Below, piece by piece: positions 43,760 through 52,336 of a stretch of DNA of 64,000 bases. Each line of letters opens with the position of its first letter. Within the stretch, counting starts at the first letter, position 1. Origin of the DNA: Chthoniobacterales bacterium (GTDB lineage: Bacteria; Verrucomicrobiota; Verrucomicrobiia; Chthoniobacterales; UBA10450). The DNA lies in NCBI GenBank assembly GCA_013821455.1, contig JACDGS010000006.1, forward strand, positions 1 through 64,000. The letters run 5' to 3'. A model generated the notes under the pieces. It worked only from the letters and a program-made list of their open reading frames with translations. It was not told the origin of the DNA and did no database searches. Position numbers and translations under genes: made by a program.

Positions 43760-44568
43760 GTGATAACCTGTTCGATCTAAGTGGAGAAATTGCCGTCGTC
43801 ATTGGTGGAACCGGTGTCCTCGGCGGCGCGCTCGCAGAAGGTTTGGCGAAGGCGGGTGCGGCGATCGCGGTGCTCGGACGCAGCCGCGAGCGAGGTGAAG
43901 CTTGCGCGAGGCGAATAAAGGAAGCATCTGGACACGCCAAATTTTTCGAGGCCGATGCTCTAAGCGTGGAGAGCCTCGCCGCAGCTCATCGCGAAGTCCT
44001 TTCCTCGTTAGGCCAGCCGACCATACTTATTAACGCCGCTGGGGGAAACGATCCGAAGGTGACAGTGACATCCGAACGGCCTTTTGAAAAAATCACGGCG
44101 GACGATTGGCGCTCCGGCTTCGACTTGAACCTTATCGGCGGTGCGCTGCTTCCTTGCCAGGAGTTTGGCGCGGCAATGGCGCAGCGTGGACGCGGTAGCA
44201 TTATCAACATAGCGAGCGTTGCGGCGCATTTTCCACTTAGCCGCGTGGTAGCTTACTCGGCGGCCAAGGCCGCGGTCTTGAATCTCACGCAATTTCTCGC
44301 GCGCGAGTGGGCGGCGCGCGGCGTGCGGGTCAATTCTCTTACTCCGGGATTCTTTCCCGCGGAGCAAAACCGCAGGCTTCTCTTCCACGATGATGGCACG
44401 CTGACCGAACGCGCGCGCTCCATTCTCGGACACACACCTATGGCGCGTTTCGGGGAACCTAACGAACTTATCGGCGCCGCCGTGTTCCTAGCCAGCGCGA
44501 AAGCAAGCAGCTTCGTGACTGGCATCGATCTGAAAGTCGATGGCGGGTTTTTGGCCCAGACGATTTAA
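43756..44568 (+). CDS. SDR oxidoreductase, probable D-mannonate oxidoreductase
   Basis: 270 residues: classical short-chain dehydrogenase with TGxxxGxG-like GGTGVLGGAL, NAAGGN, the catalytic Ser in IINIASVAAH, YSAAKAA (YxxxK) and the PGFFP segment. The gene overlaps uxaC (ATGA), which points to reduction of fructuronate to mannonate, the role of UxuB-type SDRs in some bacteria. Mannonate dehydratase (UxuA) is not in the window, so the next step must be encoded elsewhere. Gluconate 5-dehydrogenase-like activity is an alternative. Confidence 0.8.
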   Translation: MSDNLFDLSGEIAVVIGGTGVLGGALAEGLAKAGAAIAVLGRSRERGEACARRIKEASGHAKFFEADALSVESLAAAHREVLSSLGQPTILINAAGGNDPKVTVTSERPFEKITADDWRSGFDLNLIGGALLPCQEFGAAMAQRGRGSIINIASVAAHFPLSRVVAYSAAKAAVLNLTQFLAREWAARGVRVNSLTPGFFPAEQNRRLLFHDDGTLTERARSILGHTPMARFGEPNELIGAAVFLASAKASSFVTGIDLKVDGGFLAQTI

Positions 44569-44593
44569 GCACAAATTATCCCCTGATAACGGA

Positions 44594-44694
44594 GTCATCC
44601 CGACGGTTTTCTGGAAGCTCTGTCGGTGGGGAATTGCAGTGTTAACGAAGCCCATCGGGATCCCTCGACTCCGCTCCGCTTCGCTCGGGATGAC
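44594..44694. repeat. Interspersed palindromic repeat (gtcatcc...ggatgac family)
   Basis: GTCATCCCGACGG on the left, GGGATCCCTCGACTCCGC and CGCTCGGGATGAC on the right. The central part is diverged from other copies. It lies between converging genes. Confidence 0.75.
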
Positions 44695-44727
44695 GGAAAC
44701 AATTTTGGAGAAATGGTCGTCGCCCTT

Positions 44728-45852
44728 TTAGTCGAGCCCCAGCTTTCTTCGCGCCTCTCCCGCGTAGGTGCACGCGGCTAACGAGCTGCCTTTAGAAAAG
44801 TTTCTAGTAAGGGCGAGAAACTGAAATTTCATCCCGAGATGTTCCGGATGGAGCAGGGTCTGCAAGGCGCGGCTCTCCTGCGCAGAACCGGCAGCGAGGG
44901 CGGGAAAGCGCGCGAGCAGCCCGGTCAGGAAATGATGCTGGTCGGTGAAAGCTATACTCGTTAGGCCGCCTTCTTCTGCTTGTTCGGCCAGGCTGCTCCA
45001 CTCAACATGCGCTGTGAGATCGCTCTTTCCTGGATTCGTAAAAGGCGACGGCAGCGCACGGTGCGCCGCGCGACTCTGCAAAGTCCCGGTAGTGCGGTTA
45101 GCCGCATAGAATTCGGCGCGTGTGAATCCGTAGTCGGCGGCGATGATAATTCCCTGGCGCAGCTTCGGCGCAAGGGCTGCGATCCAGTCGAGCGCCATAA
45201 GGTTGACTTCTGTCTCGTAGCGCTCGTTAGGCAAAGAAGGAATTTTGCCCAACCTCGCGTGCAATCGCTCATTTCCGACGGGTCCTTCAACGAAAGCGAA
45301 ACCTTCGGAACTTGTCGTGACAAAGCGTTCGCGCCAAAGACCTCCCTCGCATACGAGGAGATGCACGGGCATGGCATCGAGCAACTCGTTGGAAAAGTGA
45401 ACGCCGTAAAATGGATCTAACTCCTCGATGGATGAGACCCAGGAAGTTTGTTCCGCGAACGCCTCGAGAGTTTTTCTCTGACGCTGCCGCAAGACCGAGA
45501 ATGGCTCGACGATTCGATAACTCACTTCCGCGAAAAGTTTCGGCGCGCTTGCCCGCAGCTCCTCGAGCAAATCGTGCGCAAACTCTCCGTGATGCGCTCC
45601 CTGCTCGACAATCGTGAACTCGCTAGGCTGGCCTAGTTTCTCCCAAATCTCGCCGAACTGTGCCGCCATCATTCTCCCGAAGAGCGGACCCACACTTACG
45701 CTCGTGAAATAATCACCGTCCCGGCCGATCGCGCAGCGCCCGGAGCTGTAATAACCTAGCTCCGGTTGATACAGTGCCAGCTCCATGAAACGCGCAAAAG
45801 AGATGGGACCTTCCCGGTCGATGACGCTACGGATGAACATCGCCATGCTCAT
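44728..45852 (-). CDS. MidA/NDUFAF7-type SAM-dependent methyltransferase
   Basis: 374 residues. The N-terminal FARFMELALYQPELGYYSSG...GRDGDYFTSVSVGPLFGRMMAAQ block is diagnostic of the MidA family. EQGAHHGEFAHDLLEEL forms the SAM site, and HFSNELLDAMPVH follows. The mitochondrial relative NDUFAF7 dimethylates an arginine of complex I; the bacterial substrate is uncertain. It starts 75 bp after livF on the same strand and may be read from the same transcript, without a functional link. Octamers at 44958 and 45234. Confidence 0.88.
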   Translation of the reverse strand: MSMAMFIRSVIDREGPISFARFMELALYQPELGYYSSGRCAIGRDGDYFTSVSVGPLFGRMMAAQFGEIWEKLGQPSEFTIVEQGAHHGEFAHDLLEELRASAPKLFAEVSYRIVEPFSVLRQRQRKTLEAFAEQTSWVSSIEELDPFYGVHFSNELLDAMPVHLLVCEGGLWRERFVTTSSEGFAFVEGPVGNERLHARLGKIPSLPNERYETEVNLMALDWIAALAPKLRQGIIIAADYGFTRAEFYAANRTTGTLQSRAAHRALPSPFTNPGKSDLTAHVEWSSLAEQAEEGGLTSIAFTDQHHFLTGLLARFPALAAGSAQESRALQTLLHPEHLGMKFQFLALTRNFSKGSSLAACTYAGEARRKLGLD

Positions 45853-45927
45853 GAAAGGGTGAAGGAACTGCTTTATTCGTTAGGCGAGAGCGCGGCCCCT
45901 CCGGCGTGCGATGCTTCGGCTCCTACC

Positions 45928-46635
45928 TCACCCGCCAAGATAAGCGCTCTTTACCTTTTCGTTCGCGCGCAATGCTTCAGAACGATCATGCAGGATGATC
46001 CGCCCGGTCTCGAGGACGTAGCCGTAATTCGATACTTCCAGCGCCAGGTTCGCATTCTGTTCGACCAGGAGGACAGTTATACCTAACGATTGGTTGATCT
46101 CGCGAATCTTTTCGAAAATCGTTTTCACCAGGATAGGCGCGATACCTAACGAGGGCTCGTCGAGCATGAGACAGCGTGGCTTGCTCATAAGGGCGCGGCC
46201 GATGGCGAGCATTTGTTGTTCGCCGCCGGAGAGGGTGCCCGCAATCTGGCGCGAACGTTCCTGCAAGCGCGGGAACATTGCGAAAATGTAGTCGAACTCG
46301 TGCTGGAGCTTTGTGCGATCTTTGCGCAGATACGCACCCATCAAAAGATTTTCGCGCACACTCAGGTTGGCGAATATCATCCGGCCTTCCGGCACATGCG
46401 AAAGTCTCAGGGCGACGATCTGATGTGCCGGTAATCCCCCGATCTCTTTGCCTTCATACAGAATGCTACCCTGCACCGGTTTCAGCAGCCCGGAAATGGT
46501 GCGCAGAGTCGTGGACTTCCCCGCGCCATTCGCGCCGATTAGAGTTACAATCGCGCCCTTCTCGACCTTGAGAGACACATCCTGCAAAGCCACGATCGAG
46601 CCGTAGTTAACCGTGACGTTTCTTAACTCGAGCAT
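45928..46635 (-). CDS. livF: Branched-chain amino-acid ABC transporter ATPase
   Basis: 235 residues. Walker A GANGAGKST, signature LSGGEQQM, Walker B CLMLDEPSLG and the LVEQNANLAL switch region place it in the LivF group. It energises uptake together with LivG through the LivH/LivM permeases. It is the last gene of the livKHMGF operon, but is separated from livG by a 0.5-kb unit carrying a four-helix-bundle gene. Octamers at 46082 and 46145. Confidence 0.93.
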   Translation of the reverse strand: MLELRNVTVNYGSIVALQDVSLKVEKGAIVTLIGANGAGKSTTLRTISGLLKPVQGSILYEGKEIGGLPAHQIVALRLSHVPEGRMIFANLSVRENLLMGAYLRKDRTKLQHEFDYIFAMFPRLQERSRQIAGTLSGGEQQMLAIGRALMSKPRCLMLDEPSLGIAPILVKTIFEKIREINQSLGITVLLVEQNANLALEVSNYGYVLETGRIILHDRSEALRANEKVKSAYLGG

Positions 46636-46637
46636 GA

Positions 46638-46680
46638 CCTACTAACTTTAATCCTACACTTACACCTACACTTACACTTC
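46638..46680 (+). repeat. Left terminal inverted repeat of a small mobile-like unit
   Basis: CCTACTAACTTTAATCC followed by tandem ACACTTAC units. Read as reverse complement it matches 47074-47114 (GTGTAAG units then GATTAAAGT...AGG). It contains the stop codon of the enclosed gene. Confidence 0.7.
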
Positions 46681-47067
46681 CCCAAAACCCGCCGCATCCT
46701 CATAGACCCGATTCGGCGCGATCGCCTTGGTCAGTCCGACGAGCATCGAAACCACGCCCACGAGCAGTTGCTTTGGGTCCGCTATCGCTTGCGCTGACAG
46801 GAGTTGTTTTACCACCAACACGTCCAAACAAGCGGCACATTCCAGGGCCGAGCCCCGCGCAATATCGTAGAACCGGCAGCGATCTGGAGCCGTCCATTTG
46901 CCGGTTCCTTCGGCGATGTTGAGTGCGATGGCAGTCGAAGCACGGTCGAGCTGGTTGTGAGCCGAGATAGTTTTCGGAATAACTTCGAGAAGGCTTGTGG
47001 CGACGGCGACGAATTGCAACGCTTGCTGGTAAACCTTTAACTTTTCGTGATCGAATTGGGTGGACAT
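46672..47067 (-). CDS. Four-helix-bundle protein (23S rRNA intervening-sequence type, S23/IVP)
   Basis: 131 residues matching the TIGR02436/IVP pattern: FDHEKLKVYQQALQFV at the start, then LDRASTAIALNIAEGTGKWTAPDRCRFYDIARGSALECAACLDVLV, which carries the conserved N-I-A-E-G and R-F-x-x-x-A-x-G-S-x-x-E motifs, then two more helices. The family is known from intervening sequences in 23S rRNA and as scattered chromosomal genes; its biochemical role is not established. Here it sits between livG and livF, bounded by inverted repeats that contain its stop codon, so it looks like cargo of a mobile unit. Confidence 0.85.
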   Translation of the reverse strand: MSTQFDHEKLKVYQQALQFVAVATSLLEVIPKTISAHNQLDRASTAIALNIAEGTGKWTAPDRCRFYDIARGSALECAACLDVLVVKQLLSAQAIADPKQLLVGVVSMLVGLTKAIAPNRVYEDAAGFGEV

Positions 47068-47073
47068 CGGAGA

Positions 47074-47114
47074 GGTAGGTGTAAGTGTAAGTGTAAGTGT
47101 AAGATTAAAGTAGG
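47074..47114 (-). repeat. Right terminal inverted repeat of a small mobile-like unit
   Basis: Tandem GTGTAAG units followed by GATTAAAGTAGG, the inverted counterpart of 46638-46680. It supplies the last codons and TAA stop of livG. Confidence 0.7.
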
Positions 47115-47878
47115 ACAGGTTCCTCGCCCAAATAGGCCTCGATCACCTTGGGATTTTTACGGATCTCCGCGGGCGTTCCTTCCGCGATCTTTATTCCGTA
47201 ATCCAACACCGCGATGCGCTGGCAGATGCCCATGACTACTTTCATGTCATGCTCGACCAGGAGGACCGCGATCTGGAATTTCTCCTTCACAAATTGAATC
47301 AGCTTCATGAGATCGTCTTTTTCGCGTGGATTCATCCCGGCCGCGGGTTCATCGAGCAGAAGAAGCTTCGGACGGGTGGCCAATGCCCTAACGATTTCTA
47401 GACGACGCTGATCACCGTAGGACAAACCCGTGCAGCCGACCTCACAGCACTTACCGAGATGGAAGATATCGAGTAACTCTCGCACCTGCCGATCGACTTC
47501 ACCTTCTTCGCGATAGAAAGAGCGCGTGCGTGTGACGGCGTGGAGCGCGCCATGTCGTAACCGGAGGTTGAAGGCGGCGCGCACGTTGTCGAAAACACTT
47601 AGGGTCGGGAAGAGCCGGATGTTCTGGAAAGTGCGCGCGATCCCACGACTGGTGACAACGTTAGGACGCAAGCCCGCGAGCCGCTTTCCCTCGAAGGTGA
47701 TCTGACCGTCGCTCGGCTGGTAAACGCCGGTAATGATGTTAAAAACGGTGGTCTTACCGGCGCCGTTCGGGCCGATTAAGCCCATCAGGTCGTTAGGCTC
47801 GAGGCTCAGGTTGAGCTCGGACACCGCCGTGAGACCGCCAAAGCGCACCGTGCATTTTTGCAGATCGAGCAGTCCCAT
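47105..47878 (-). CDS. livG: Branched-chain amino-acid ABC transporter ATPase
   Basis: 257 residues. Walker A GPNGAGKTT, a long LivG-type insertion (RLRHGALHAVTRTRSFYREEGEVDRQVRELLDIF), signature LSYGDQRRLEI, Walker B LLLLDEPAAGMNP and LVEHDMKVVMGI. Partner of LivF. Its last codons and stop lie within the right inverted repeat of the inserted unit, suggesting the element landed at the gene's 3' end without destroying it. The start is 5 bp after the livM stop. Confidence 0.93.
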   Translation of the reverse strand: MGLLDLQKCTVRFGGLTAVSELNLSLEPNDLMGLIGPNGAGKTTVFNIITGVYQPSDGQITFEGKRLAGLRPNVVTSRGIARTFQNIRLFPTLSVFDNVRAAFNLRLRHGALHAVTRTRSFYREEGEVDRQVRELLDIFHLGKCCEVGCTGLSYGDQRRLEIVRALATRPKLLLLDEPAAGMNPREKDDLMKLIQFVKEKFQIAVLLVEHDMKVVMGICQRIAVLDYGIKIAEGTPAEIRKNPKVIEAYLGEEPVLL

Positions 47879-47883
47879 ACTCG

Positions 47884-48909
47884 TTAGGCAAGAGGATCGA
47901 CGGCCGGTTTCGAAATACGCGTCGAGCGCCGGCGCGGCAGGGCGCCGAAAAGCCCCTGCGGACGCAGGAGCATGAGCGCGATCAAGACTAACGAGTAAAT
48001 AATCATGCGATTCTGCGCGATCCGCCTAACGAGTTCAGGAAGCCATTCGTAGCCGGAAACGAAGCGCAGGTATTCCAAGAGGACGGTGAGGAGAACAGCC
48101 GCGGCCGCGACGCCCGCGGTGCTGCCCATGCCTCCGAGAATAACCATGATCACGATCTCGATCGATTTTTGAAAATCGAAGCCGCTGGGGTTGATGTAAG
48201 TGGTGCTATGCGCATAGAGCCCGCCTGCCACACCGGCGAAGAACGCGCCGACGACAAAGGCGATGACCTTGTAACGCGTGGTGTTAATGCCGCAGGCCTC
48301 GGCCGCGATCTCATCGTCGCGCACCGTGAGGAAACCGCGGCCGTAGGTGGAATCAATCAGACTAACGACAAGATAGATGGTGAGTGCGGCGATCGCCCAG
48401 GTCCAGAAGAGAGTGGTATAACCCGCGATGCCGCTGTAGCCGCGCGGGCCGCCGACGGCATCGGTGTTCTGAATGACGACGCGGATGATTTCGCCGAAAC
48501 CCAGAGTGACTATGGCGAGATAATCGCCTTTCAAGCGCAGCGATGGAACGCCGACGATAAGACCGGCGACTGCCGCCGCGAGACCTCCGCCGAGCAGGAC
48601 CAGGATGAAGAGCGCGCCGATGGCAAAAGGATTCGTCCCGCCGAACGCTTTCAGCAAGCCCGCGCCATGTTCGGTCGAGAGCCAGGCCGCGACGTAGGCT
48701 CCTATAGCCATGAAGCCGGCGTGACCTAACGAGAATTGGCCGGTGTAGCCGTTAATTAGATTTAGACTTACCGCGAGGATGACGTTGATGCCGATGAAGA
48801 TCAACACCTGCAGGTAGTAGGAGTTGATCGCGCTGGAAAAATAAGAAGCCACAGCGGCAAGAATAATCGCAGCGAGGAGCGCGAATTTCTTGGCGTGCCG
48901 GTATTTCAT
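47884..48909 (-). CDS. livM: Branched-chain amino-acid ABC permease
   Basis: 341 residues with about 9-10 hydrophobic helices. Signatures: SLNLINGYTGQFSLGHAGFMAIGAY near the N-terminus and the EAA-like loop GYLTV-RDDEIAAEACGINTTRYKVIAFVVGAFFAGVAGGLYAHS. With LivH it forms the membrane channel. It is separated from livH by 272 bp holding a palindromic repeat. Octamers at 48025 and 48725. Confidence 0.93.
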   Translation of the reverse strand: MKYRHAKKFALLAAIILAAVASYFSSAINSYYLQVLIFIGINVILAVSLNLINGYTGQFSLGHAGFMAIGAYVAAWLSTEHGAGLLKAFGGTNPFAIGALFILVLLGGGLAAAVAGLIVGVPSLRLKGDYLAIVTLGFGEIIRVVIQNTDAVGGPRGYSGIAGYTTLFWTWAIAALTIYLVVSLIDSTYGRGFLTVRDDEIAAEACGINTTRYKVIAFVVGAFFAGVAGGLYAHSTTYINPSGFDFQKSIEIVIMVILGGMGSTAGVAAAAVLLTVLLEYLRFVSGYEWLPELVRRIAQNRMIIYSLVLIALMLLRPQGLFGALPRRRSTRISKPAVDPLA

Positions 48910-48970
48910 CGGTTGGGAAAAGAGTTAGCGCAGCGCAGCTGAAATAGGCCGGGGAGATTCGGCGAGACAT

Positions 48971-49090
48971 GTCATCCCGATCCGGCGTCGCGCGGAGAGG
49001 GAGCCCTCTCTGTAATGAACGCGCAGGGAAAGGTGGCGACGTGGATTGCAGGGAGAGGTCCCTCTCCGTCCTTTGGCGGATCGGGATGAC
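48971..49090. repeat. Interspersed palindromic repeat, variant middle
   Basis: Outer arms GTCATCCCGATCCGGCG and CGGATCGGGATGAC are the common family ends. The centre carries GAGAGGGAGCCCTCTC and GGGAGAGGTCCCTCTCC, which pair with each other. It is located between livH and livM inside the operon. Confidence 0.75.
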
Positions 49091-49181
49091 ACGCATAGGG
49101 TGGCGCATCTCTGTGTCTCGGCACCAAGCATTTTCTCAGCGCTTGATCGAGTTTGCCGGGATGACTTCAAGATTGCGCCTC

Positions 49182-50096
49182 CTACACTTTCTCTACTTGC
49201 GCCTTGCCGAAAATGCCGGCTGGCCGAAAGAGCAGAATGCCGATCAACAACGCAAAAGCGATGGCGTCGCGATAAGTCGAGAAGGCGGACCCGCCAACAA
49301 AGGTTTCGACCACGCCAAGGATAAGTCCGCCAACCGCAGCGCCGGGGATATTGCCTATGCCACCGAGGACCGCAGCAACAAATGCTTTTACTCCAGGTAG
49401 CAGACCCATAAGCGGATCGATGGATGGATAACTCAACGCATAGAGGATTCCAGCCGCCCCGGCCAGCGCGCTGCCTAACCCAAAGGTGAATGACACGACG
49501 GTATCGATATTTATACCCATGAGTGAAGCCGCGGTCGCGTTGTTAGAAACAGCGCGCATCGCCATGCCGAGTTTCGTACGTTTCACGATAAGAGTGAGCG
49601 CGATAAGAAGAAGGAAGGTCACGACAAAGGCGGCGACTTGCGTGGTGGTGATAGTTAGAGCGCCGGTGTTCTCGAGCGCGCGGTCTGTGATCAATTCTGG
49701 GTAAGGCTTCGGATCAGCGCCGAAAACGAATTGTCCGCCGTACTCCAGTAAGAGTGAAACTCCAATCGCCGTGATGAGCACGGTAAGCTTGGGCCGGCTG
49801 CGCAGAGGCCGATAAGCCAGGCGCTCTATGACCATGCCGATCAAAGCGCATAGGATCATCGTAAGTAGAAGGACTACGACTACACCGACCGGAGCCAGAT
49901 TTCCGGCGAAGTGCGGCATGATACGAGGTGTTAAGTAATAGCCACCAAACGCTCCCAGCATGAAGACATCGCCATGCGCGAAGTTAATAAACCGCAGGAT
50001 GCCATAGACCATGGTATAACCGAGCGCGATGAGCGCGTAGAACGCGCCTAACGAGAGACCGTTGATGAGCTGCTGTAGGAATTCGATCTGCGACAT
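49182..50096 (-). CDS. livH: Branched-chain amino-acid ABC permease
   Basis: 304 residues from ATG 50096 (MSQIEFLQQLINGLSLGAFYALIALGYTMVYGILRFINFAHGD, the diagnostic LivH start). About eight membrane helices are visible, with the EAA-like loop RTKLGMAMRAVSNNATAASLMGINID. The frame is open upstream without similarity. It starts 7 bp after the livK stop. Confidence 0.93.
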   Translation of the reverse strand: MSQIEFLQQLINGLSLGAFYALIALGYTMVYGILRFINFAHGDVFMLGAFGGYYLTPRIMPHFAGNLAPVGVVVVLLLTMILCALIGMVIERLAYRPLRSRPKLTVLITAIGVSLLLEYGGQFVFGADPKPYPELITDRALENTGALTITTTQVAAFVVTFLLLIALTLIVKRTKLGMAMRAVSNNATAASLMGINIDTVVSFTFGLGSALAGAAGILYALSYPSIDPLMGLLPGVKAFVAAVLGGIGNIPGAAVGGLILGVVETFVGGSAFSTYRDAIAFALLIGILLFRPAGIFGKAQVEKV

Positions 50097-50103
50097 CGGC
50101 GAG

Positions 50104-51240
50104 TTACGGCGCGATGCGGGTGGCAAACTTATAGGCGCCGTTCTGCACCTCCAGGACGACGGCCGACTTGGAAGCATTGCGGTCCGCGTCGATCGTGATC
50201 GAGCCAGTGACGCCTTCGAAATTTTTCACCTTCGTGAGAGCGTCGCGGATCTTATCTGCATCAGTCGAGCCCGCGGTCTTAATCGCATCCCCGAGAATCA
50301 TCATCGCATCATAACCCAGGGGCGCCATGCCGTCCGGCATGACTTTGTATTTCGCCTGATAGTTCTTCACAAAATCCTGCACCTTTGGATTCGGATCTTG
50401 CGTAGAGAAATGGGTCGTGAAGTAACAGCCATTGAGCGCGCTGCCACCGATCGCAGCGAGCTTGGGTGAATCCCAGCCATCGCCGCCGAAGAGCGGGACC
50501 TTTATACCTAACGAACGCGCCTGCTTCGCGATAAGACCGACTTCCGTGTAGTAACCAGGGATGAAAATCGCGTCCGGTTGCGCGGACTTGAGCGAAGTCA
50601 ATTGCGCGCGGAAATCGCGATCCGTTCCGCCGCCGGAGTAAGAGCGCTCCTCGGCGACAACGCCGCCATGACTGGTGAAGTATTCTTTGAAGTAACGTTG
50701 CAGCCCCTGCGAATAATCGCTCTTTACATCGGCCAGGATCGCGACCTTTTTCACCTTCAGATTTTCCAGGGCAAAGCGCGCGTCAGCCTGACCCTGGAAC
50801 TTATCATTGAAACAAACGCGGAAGATATAATCGCCGATTGTAGTCACTTTCGGATTAGTCGAACCGGGGGTGATCATCGGGATTTTCGCGGCCTGACAAA
50901 TCGGCGCGGCCTCGAGCGAACGCGAGCTGGCGATCTCGCCGAGAATGGCGATCGACTTATCACTCGCGATTAATTTTTTCACCGCCGCGGAAGGCTGGCC
51001 GGGTTTCGACTGGTCGTCCTCCAAAACGATTTTGATTTTACGGCCGTTGAGCAAGCCGCCGGCGCTGTCGATCTGCTCGCGCGCCAGCTCCACGCCGTTG
51101 CTGGAGTTAACCCCGAAGGTCGCTTCGCTGCCGGTGAGCGAGGCGAACTCACCGACCACGATATCCTGCGCCCGACTCGTTAGGCTAAGAGCGAAAGTGC
51201 AAAGAGCGATGGGCAGAACCGCGCGCAGGAATGTCTTCAT
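50104..51240 (-). CDS. livK: Branched-chain amino-acid ABC substrate-binding protein
   Basis: 378 residues from ATG 51240, with a signal peptide (MKTFLRAVLPIALCTFALSLTSRAQ). Periplasmic-binding-protein type I fold: IVVGEFASLTGSEATFGVNSSNGVELAREQIDSAGGLLNGRKIKIVLEDDQSKPGQP and IAILGEIASSRSLEAAPICQAAKIPMITPGSTNPKVT. It captures the ligand in the periplasm. First gene of livKHMGF; the promoter should lie in 51241-51380. Confidence 0.92.
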   Translation of the reverse strand: MKTFLRAVLPIALCTFALSLTSRAQDIVVGEFASLTGSEATFGVNSSNGVELAREQIDSAGGLLNGRKIKIVLEDDQSKPGQPSAAVKKLIASDKSIAILGEIASSRSLEAAPICQAAKIPMITPGSTNPKVTTIGDYIFRVCFNDKFQGQADARFALENLKVKKVAILADVKSDYSQGLQRYFKEYFTSHGGVVAEERSYSGGGTDRDFRAQLTSLKSAQPDAIFIPGYYTEVGLIAKQARSLGIKVPLFGGDGWDSPKLAAIGGSALNGCYFTTHFSTQDPNPKVQDFVKNYQAKYKVMPDGMAPLGYDAMMILGDAIKTAGSTDADKIRDALTKVKNFEGVTGSITIDADRNASKSAVVLEVQNGAYKFATRIAP

Positions 51241-51385
51241 TGCCGTCACCCTTAACGCTTTGCCCGGAGAGGCGCAACGCTCTTCCATTCCTGGGCGGGG
51301 AAGTGGAGGTTGCGCTCGCCTAACGAGTATTATCGCTGGACCCGGCCCCGTGCTATCCTCGCGCGTGAAAATTTCTGGCGCCGGG

Positions 51386-52336
51386 ATGGTTACCCGGCAT
51401 CTGCTGGCGGAGCTGAGTGCTTTGCTACTCAGCCTTCCGTCGCTCGCCGCGCCTCTACCAAATGATGCGGGTAGCCAGCAATATCAAGCCTTGCCGCTCG
51501 AGCGTTCGCGGCAGAACCATCTCCTCGTTCGCGCGCGGATTAACGGCAAAGCCGCTCTCCTCGGCGTGGACACGGGCGCGCCGGTCAGTGCGATCGCGCT
51601 CTCGCGCAGAAAGCACTTCGGCCTCACGGCGCTGCCGGGTTCGTCCGAATTGCCCGCGCGTTTGCGGATCAATGGCGGGTTCAATCGTGTGGCGATTGCG
51701 CATCGTCTCGAGCTCGGCGCGCTCATGCTCCTGGATGAGCCGATGGTGACGATCGATCTGAGCGGCCCCGCGAATGCCTCGCACGATTTTCATGAGGAAC
51801 AGCTCGACGGTATTCTTGGCGCCGACATCATGTTTCCGACGAACGCGGTGCTCGATTGCGAGAAGCAACTCCTGATTATGAAACTCGATCCTGACACGCC
51901 GGGGACGGTGCCGGGAGTGAATCATCGCGGCTGGCGCGACATTCCTATTCGCGTGACCAAAGGCTGGAATCTTTTCGTAGATGGCAAGCTCAACGGCAAG
52001 GCCGCGCAGCTCATGCTCGATACGGGGGCGTTCACGACCTTGATTCATCGGCCGTTCGTGCGCCAGATGCGGTTGCCGTTGCGTGATACTCCTTACACCT
52101 CCGGCGCGGTGAATCTCGACGATCGCGATTTGCAGCTAGCGACCATCGGCCGGTTTTCGGTTGGCAGCTTTGAAGTGAAACGGAAAGAGGTAGGAGTGAT
52201 GGATCTCGCCGGTTTGATTCACGGCGATCTCCTGAAAGGGACGCCGCCGGTGGTGGGATTGTTAGGCTCGGAATTTTTGCGCCGGAACCATGGCATCATC
52301 GATTTCGGTACGCGCACGCTTTATCTAAAATTGTAA
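51386..52336 (+). CDS. Secreted retropepsin-like aspartic protease with two DTGA motifs
   Basis: 316 residues from ATG 51386. GTG 51365 is possible; both leave a signal peptide ending LLLSLPSLAA. Two retroviral-type aspartic protease repeats are visible: LLGVDTGAPVSAI (62-65) and LMLDTGAFTTLI (212-215). Each is followed later by an ILGADIM or LLGSEFL segment typical of the flap/hydrophobic-Gly motif. A single chain carrying two lobes could be active without dimerising. The substrate is unknown. It is divergent from livK. Confidence 0.8.
   Translation: MVTRHLLAELSALLLSLPSLAAPLPNDAGSQQYQALPLERSRQNHLLVRARINGKAALLGVDTGAPVSAIALSRRKHFGLTALPGSSELPARLRINGGFNRVAIAHRLELGALMLLDEPMVTIDLSGPANASHDFHEEQLDGILGADIMFPTNAVLDCEKQLLIMKLDPDTPGTVPGVNHRGWRDIPIRVTKGWNLFVDGKLNGKAAQLMLDTGAFTTLIHRPFVRQMRLPLRDTPYTSGAVNLDDRDLQLATIGRFSVGSFEVKRKEVGVMDLAGLIHGDLLKGTPPVVGLLGSEFLRRNHGIIDFGTRTLYLKL

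Noticed and set aside
46638-47114. Insertion sequence with a transposase between livG and livF
   Set aside because: The inverted repeats enclose only the IVP gene; no transposase or DDE motif is present, so it is reported as a non-autonomous unit instead.
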